In this document: positions 60,089 through 64,000 of the stretch, piece after piece
How positions within the stretch are numbered: position 1 is the first letter of the stretch
How the letters are laid out: each line of letters opens with the position of its first letter
Source: Caulobacter hibisci
GTDB taxonomy: Bacteria > Pseudomonadota > Alphaproteobacteria > Caulobacterales > Caulobacteraceae
NCBI RefSeq assembly: GCF_016135805.1
Contig: NZ_JADWOX010000010.1
Coordinates: forward strand, 124,001-188,000
Direction of reading: 5' to 3'
Length of the DNA: 64,000 bases
Position numbers and translations under genes: made by a program
The notes under the pieces: model-generated
What the model saw: only the letters and a program-made list of their open reading frames with translations
What the model was told of the DNA's origin: nothing
Database searches by the model: none

Positions 60089-60704
60089 CCGGCGAAGTCA
60101 ATTCGGCTGACAACGTCTTTATCAATTGTCCCTTCGACAGGGACTACGCGCCCCAATTCGAAGCCTTGATCTTCGGCGTGTTGGCTTGCGGCTTTCGTCC
60201 GCGATCGGCCCGCGAGCTGGACGACAGCAGCCAGACCCGTATCGATAAGCTGTATGGCGTCATCGAAGAGTGTCGATACGGCGTCCATGACCTTTCTCGC
60301 ACCGAGCTCGATACCGTTCATGGGTTGCCGCGGTTCAACATGCCGTTGGAACTGGGTATCTTTCTTGGCGCGAAGCGCTTCGGTGGCGAAGGCCATGTCG
60401 GCAAGCGCTGCCTGATCCTGGATATGAACCCTATCGATACCAGCGCTTCATTTCCGACCTGGCTGGAATGGACATCGCCGACCACGGGGGCGATGTCGAT
60501 CGCACCCTGATGCGGTTACGCGATTGGCTTGCCAACGTATCGCGACGAAGACTGCTCGGCGGGCTCGATCTCGTGGCTGCCCACCTGCGCTTTCGGGCTC
60601 ATTTGTCGGAGAGCGTCGCGGCTTTCGGCCTTGATTCTACAGCCGTGCCCTATGTCGATTTCGAGCGGATCGCCACCAGTTGGCTGGCCCCTCACGGCTC
60701 TTAG
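60085..60704 (+). pseudogene. Nucleoside deoxyribosyltransferase/TIR-like protein, disrupted by a frameshift
   Basis: The first frame gives MTGEVNSADNVFINCPFDRD followed by conserved GFRPRSARELDDSSQTRIDK and LPRFNMPLELGIFLGAKRFGG, up to CLILD. It then loses the family pattern and stops at 60510. A second frame from 60432 restores it: YRYQRFISDLAGMDIADHGG ... LMRLRDWLANVS ... YVDFERIATSWL, ending 60704. The shift is explained by one missing base at 60424-60425, where GAT is followed by AT then GAACCCTAT (D-?-E-P-Y). The fold resembles nucleoside deoxyribosyltransferase/TIR domains used in bacterial defence. The gene is probably broken; sequencing error or a tolerated change remains possible. 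Confidence 0.75.
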
Positions 60705-60928
60705 GATGGTTTGAATCCAAAAATAATTCGCGGAACAAAAACGCCGTTCGGGCGATCGCGCGCGGCTATTTAAGTCGGCTAGAGCATAGGTTCTAAGCGG
60801 CGCCAATCGCGACAAGAACACGCCCATTTTTCGCCTCTGTCACCTGACGGTTTCGTAATGCGAAAGCTCGACGACCCAGGATGAGTACGTAGGTCCAAGG
60901 TCAAGCTTTCTTGGATCAACGAGGAGAA

Positions 60929-61516
60929 ATGCGAACAATGATCGGCCATGTCAAAGGCGGCTTGAAGATGGCGACCGTGGTCGCGCTGGTGGCTGGGGGA
61001 CTGGCGGTCAGCGGCTGCGCGACCAAGAAGTACGTCAACACCCAGGTCGGCGGGGTCGCCACCCGCGTCGACAGTCACGACACCCAGATCGCTGAACTGG
61101 ACAAGACCTCGCGCGAAGCGCTGGAGCGGGCGACCGCCGCCGGCAAGCTGGCCGAGGGCAAGTTCATGTACTCGATGGTGCTGTCGGACGACTCGGTGAA
61201 GTTCCCCACCGACCAGGACGCCCTGTCGCCCGAGGCCGAACAGCGCCTCGCCGACTTCGCGGCCAAGCTCAAGGAAGAAAACAAGAACGTCTACCTGGAG
61301 ATCCAGGGCTATACCGACGCCACCGGCGAAGGCGACTACAACGACAAGCTCGGCCAGCGCCGCGCCGACGCGGTGCGCAAGTACCTGTCGCGTCAGGGCG
61401 TGGCCCTGAACCGCATGGCGACCATCTCCTATGGCGCCGAGGACCCGATCGCCCCGAACGAGACCCGCGAAGGCCGGGCGCAGAACCGACGGGTCGTGAT
61501 CATGGTGCTGGCCTAA
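60929..61516 (+). CDS. OmpA-like peptidoglycan-binding lipoprotein
   Basis: A 195-residue lipoprotein: signal peptide with lipobox GGLAVSGCATK, a short coiled region (HDTQIAELDKTSREALERAT), then an OmpA C-terminal domain (about 110-195) with the typical EIQGYTDATGEGDYNDKLGQRRADAVRKYL motif that binds peptidoglycan. It probably links the outer membrane to the cell wall, like Pal. Start choice: GAGGAGAA precedes ATG 60929; ATG at 60938 also fits. A terminator follows at 61586. Confidence 0.9.
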   Translation: MRTMIGHVKGGLKMATVVALVAGGLAVSGCATKKYVNTQVGGVATRVDSHDTQIAELDKTSREALERATAAGKLAEGKFMYSMVLSDDSVKFPTDQDALSPEAEQRLADFAAKLKEENKNVYLEIQGYTDATGEGDYNDKLGQRRADAVRKYLSRQGVALNRMATISYGAEDPIAPNETREGRAQNRRVVIMVLA

Positions 61517-61585
61517 CGGCCTGAAGGCCTGGGCGTAGCGGAGACTCCACACTCCGCTCGCCGGGTCGGCATCGATCCAGACCTT

Positions 61586-61615
61586 GGGCGGCCCCGGCGA
61601 CGGGGCCGCCCTTCT
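61586..61615 (+). terminator. Intrinsic terminator after the OmpA-like gene
   Basis: GGGCGGCCCC (61586-61595) pairs with GGGGCCGCCC (61602-61611), loop GGCGAC, followed by TTCTT. It sits between convergent genes. Confidence 0.75.
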
Positions 61616-61619
61616 TCGT

Positions 61620-62084
61620 TCAGGTCAGGACGGGGAAGCCGCTGGTCTGGCGCAGGGCTTCGGCCAGGGCCATGCCGGCCGTCACCGAGACGTTCAGCGA
61701 GCGGGCCTCGGGGCGCAGCGGAATGACCAGCCGGGCGTCCACGGCGGCGTGCACCTCTTCCGGCGCGCCCCGGCTCTCGTTGCCGAACAGCAGGGTGTCG
61801 CCGGGCTGGAACGCGAAATCGTGGAAGCCGCGGTCGCCGCGCGTCGTGAAGAGCACCAGGCGCCCCTCCGAGCGCTGCGGCGCCGCGAGAAACGACTCCC
61901 AGGAGTTGTGACGCATCAGGTGCGCAAGCGGGCCGTAGTCGAGCGCCGCGCGCTTCAAGCTCTTGTCGTCCAAGGGAAAACTACACGGCTCGATGACGTC
62001 GAGGGCGACGTCCAGGCAGGCCGAAAGGCGAATCGCGGCTCCCACGTTCTGGGGAATGCCGGGTTGAAAAAGCGCGAGACGCAT
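61620..62084 (-). CDS. trmL: tRNA (cytidine(34)-2'-O)-methyltransferase
   Basis: A 154-residue SPOUT (knotted) methyltransferase that adds a 2'-O-methyl group at wobble position 34 of tRNA-Leu isoacceptors. The N-terminus MRLALFQPGIPQNVGAAIRL and the motifs LLFGNESRGAPEEV and VIPLRPEARSLNVSVTAGMALAEALRQ make up the trefoil-knot SAM site. Length is typical. The ATG at 62084 is preferred because it gives the family start. It is divergent from petA. Confidence 0.93.
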   Translation of the reverse strand: MRLALFQPGIPQNVGAAIRLSACLDVALDVIEPCSFPLDDKSLKRAALDYGPLAHLMRHNSWESFLAAPQRSEGRLVLFTTRGDRGFHDFAFQPGDTLLFGNESRGAPEEVHAAVDARLVIPLRPEARSLNVSVTAGMALAEALRQTSGFPVLT

Positions 62085-62283
62085 TTTAACGAACCAACCA
62101 TGGGCACAGTAGGGGCATTGCTGCGCATCGAAAGGACTTGCGAACTCTGTTCGCCCATCCGATAGGGAGCGTGGCCCTTGTGGCGAAGATCCGCTCGCGG
62201 GTCGAGATAAAGATAGCGCGCCGAATGGCGCATTTCCTGGTCTGGCCGTTCGCGGTCGGACGGATTTCGAAGGGTGGAACAAG

Positions 62284-62829
62284 GTGGCCGACACCGCCGT
62301 GGGCGTAACGAAGGACGCTGGGTCCGATCCCAGCCGACGCGATTTCATCTATATCGCCACGATCGCAGCCGCCGCCGGCGGCGCGGCGAGCCTGGCCTGG
62401 CCGTTCATCGACCAGATGAACCCCTCGGCCGACACGCTGGCTCTGGCCTCGACCGAGTTCGACCTGACCAAGGTCGCCGACGGTCAGCAGGTCACGCTGA
62501 AGTGGCGCGGCAAGCCGCTGTTCGTGCGCAACCGCACGCCGGCCGAAATCAAGCGCGCGGTGGCCGATGACCACGCCGCCCTCAAGGACCCCCAGACCGA
62601 CGCCGAGCGCGTGAAGCCGGGCAAGGCCCAATGGCTGGTGCTGGTCGGCTCCTGTACGCACCTGGGCTGCGTGCCCACCTTCGGCGGCGGCGACTACGGC
62701 GGCTGGTTCTGCCCGTGCCACGGCTCGCACTACGACACCTCGGGCCGGATTCGTAAGGGTCCCGCGCCGAAGAACCTGGCGGTTCCGGAGTACGAGTTCC
62801 TGTCCGACACCAAGGTCAAGATCGGGTAA
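62284..62829 (+). CDS. petA: Ubiquinol-cytochrome c reductase iron-sulfur subunit (Rieske)
   Basis: A 181-residue Rieske protein of the bc1 complex. The Tat motif [17 protein letters not shown] leads to one membrane anchor, and the [2Fe-2S] ligands are in [10 protein letters not shown] and [14 protein letters not shown]. It carries electrons from ubiquinol to cytochrome c1 on the periplasmic side of the inner membrane. The start is GTG at 62284. It is followed 5 bases later by the cytochrome b gene, an operon. Confidence 0.95.
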   Translation: MADTAVGVTKDAGSDPSRRDFIYIATIAAAAGGAASLAWPFIDQMNPSADTLALASTEFDLTKVADGQQVTLKWRGKPLFVRNRTPAEIKRAVADDHAALKDPQTDAERVKPGKAQWLVLVGSCTHLGCVPTFGGGDYGGWFCPCHGSHYDTSGRIRKGPAPKNLAVPEYEFLSDTKVKIG

Positions 62830-62834
62830 GCCAG

Positions 62835-64000
62835 ATGAGCGGACATTCGACCTATCAACCGAAGACCGGTTTCGAGCGCTGGCTCGACGCCCGTCTGCCG
62901 ATCGTGCGCCTGGGCTACGACAGCTTCGTCGACTACCCCACCCCGCGGAACCTGAACTACTGGTGGACCTTCGGCGGCATCCTGTCGCTGTGCCTGGCCA
63001 GCCAACTGATCACCGGCATCATCCTGGTGATGCACTACACCCCCAGCGCCGACCACGCCTTCGCCAGCGTCGAGCACATCATGCGCGACGTGAACTACGG
63101 CTGGCTGATCCGCTACATGCACGCCAACGGGGCGTCGATGTTCTTCATCGCCGTCTACGTCCACATGCTGCGCGGCCTCTACTACGGCTCCTACAAGGCG
63201 CCGCGTGAGGTGCTGTGGATCCTGGGCTGCGTGATCTACCTGCTGATGATGGCCACCGCCTTCATGGGCTACGTGCTGCCCTGGGGCCAGATGAGCTTCC
63301 ACGGCGCCGTTGTGATCACCAACCTGTTCGGCGCCCTGCCGATCGTCGGCCCGTCGATCACCACCTGGCTGTGGGGCGGCTTCGCCGTCGACAACGCCAC
63401 GCTCAACCGCTTCTTCTCGCTGCACTACCTGCTGCCGTTCATGATCGCGGGCGTCGTGATCCTGCACATCTGGGCCCTGCACGTGGTCGGCCAGAACAAC
63501 CCGACCGGCGTCGAGCCCAAGTCGAAGGCCGACACCCTGCCCTTCACGCCGTACGCGACGGTGAAGGACGGTTTCGCGATGAGCGTCTTCCTGATCCTCT
63601 TCGCGACCTTCGTCTTCTACCTGCCCAACGCCCTGGGCCACGCCGACAACTACGTCGAAGCCAACCCGCTGGTGACGCCGGCCCACATCGTGCCCGAATG
63701 GTACTTCCTGCCGTTCTACGCGATCCTGCGCGCCGTGCCGGACAAGCTGATGGGCGTGCTGGCCATGTTCGGCGCCATCGCCTGCCTGTTCGCCCTGCCG
63801 TGGCTGGACACCTCCAAGGTGCGCTCGATGCGCTACCGCCCGACCGCGAAGCTCTACTTCGTGATCTTCGTGGTGGTCTGCTGCATCCTGGGCCTCTGCG
63901 GCGCCAAGCTGCCGGACGATCCTGTGCTGGGTCACTTCAAGACCTTCACCCTGATCGACTCGGACCTGAACAGCTTCGTGTGGCTGAGCCGCTTCTCGGC
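62835..64000 (+). CDS. petB: Cytochrome b of the bc1 complex (partial, 3' end outside window)
   Basis: The first 388 residues of cytochrome b, beginning [20 protein letters not shown]. It has eight or so membrane spans. Haem-ligand histidine pairs are seen in [21 protein letters not shown] and in the pair [20 protein letters not shown]. The Qo-site motif [18 protein letters not shown] is intact. It transfers electrons between two haems while oxidising ubiquinol. It starts 5 bases after petA and runs off the right edge; cytochrome c1 should follow. No stop codon is reached in the window. Confidence 0.96.
   Translation, partial: MSGHSTYQPKTGFERWLDARLPIVRLGYDSFVDYPTPRNLNYWWTFGGILSLCLASQLITGIILVMHYTPSADHAFASVEHIMRDVNYGWLIRYMHANGASMFFIAVYVHMLRGLYYGSYKAPREVLWILGCVIYLLMMATAFMGYVLPWGQMSFHGAVVITNLFGALPIVGPSITTWLWGGFAVDNATLNRFFSLHYLLPFMIAGVVILHIWALHVVGQNNPTGVEPKSKADTLPFTPYATVKDGFAMSVFLILFATFVFYLPNALGHADNYVEANPLVTPAHIVPEWYFLPFYAILRAVPDKLMGVLAMFGAIACLFALPWLDTSKVRSMRYRPTAKLYFVIFVVVCCILGLCGAKLPDDPVLGHFKTFTLIDSDLNSFVWLSRFS

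Noticed and set aside
60421..60434. Programmed ribosomal frameshifting as an explanation of the broken deoxyribosyltransferase-like gene
   Set aside because: No slippery heptamer or downstream stem is visible at the junction, and a single missing base before GAACCCTAT explains it more simply.

Overview
The window is high-GC, gene-dense DNA from an alphaproteobacterium, most likely a Caulobacter or a close Caulobacteraceae relative. The reasons are alphaproteobacterial families (DUF4167, DUF1178, HWE histidine kinases, an NDUFAF5-like methyltransferase), clusters of GANTC (CcrM) sites in promoter regions, and an alphaproteobacterial gene order. That order is ubiG divergent from lysC, then ptsP, rodZ-ispG, prfA, prmC, a DUF4167 gene and clpB. 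The window starts inside accA and ends inside the cytochrome b gene of the bc1 complex. No rRNA, tRNA, CRISPR array, prophage or insertion sequence was recognised.

Layout. 1-5 kb: accA (partial), a small conserved ORF, an OsmC-like protein, a Phd/VapC-type toxin-antitoxin pair with a clear upstream palindrome, and an ABC exporter pair. 5-12.5 kb: a four-PAS HWE kinase, an RhlE-type DEAD-box helicase, about 1.1 kb of gene-free repeat-rich DNA, and a CBS-PAS-GGDEF-EAL protein. 12.7-20 kb: an EamA transporter, threonine aldolase, a lipoprotein / M48 protease / lipoprotein operon, a PRC-barrel protein, MutT and a GH43 glycosidase. 20-27.6 kb: an NDUFAF5-like methyltransferase and ComF that share a CATG double start, glutaredoxin, a nitrilase, DUF1178, dienelactone hydrolase, two envelope glycine-zipper proteins and a VapBC pair.

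27.6-45 kb: the ubiG/lysC divergon, an accessory insert (Imm50-like protein, AraC regulator, GH1 glucosidase, EamA), ptsP, rodZ, ispG, two lipoproteins, a MocR/LysE divergent pair and several small exported proteins. 45-57 kb: prfA is separated from prmC by about 6 kb. That insert holds a V8-like protease fused to a DNA/RNA endonuclease, a GNAT protein, YihY, a MOSC protein, a small lipoprotein and ParDE. prmC, DUF4167, an HWE kinase plus response regulator, an M48 lipoprotein and clpB follow. 59.8-64 kb: a two-gene cassette whose second gene (nucleoside deoxyribosyltransferase/TIR-like fold) is broken by a single-base frameshift, an OmpA-like lipoprotein, trmL, petA and petB.

The housekeeping backbone covers fatty-acid and isoprenoid synthesis, the aspartate family, translation termination, PTS-Ntr, ClpB and respiration. 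It is interrupted by accessory cassettes: three toxin-antitoxin modules, the protease-nuclease fusion, the frameshifted cassette and an Imm50-like orphan. The strongest candidates for undescribed biology are the protease-nuclease fusion at 46552-48795 and the small-protein plus deoxyribosyltransferase-like pair at 59888-60704. A family of palindromic intergenic repeats recurs at 9.4, 10.2, 17.3, 19.8 and 56.2 kb and has entered the 3' end of one gene.
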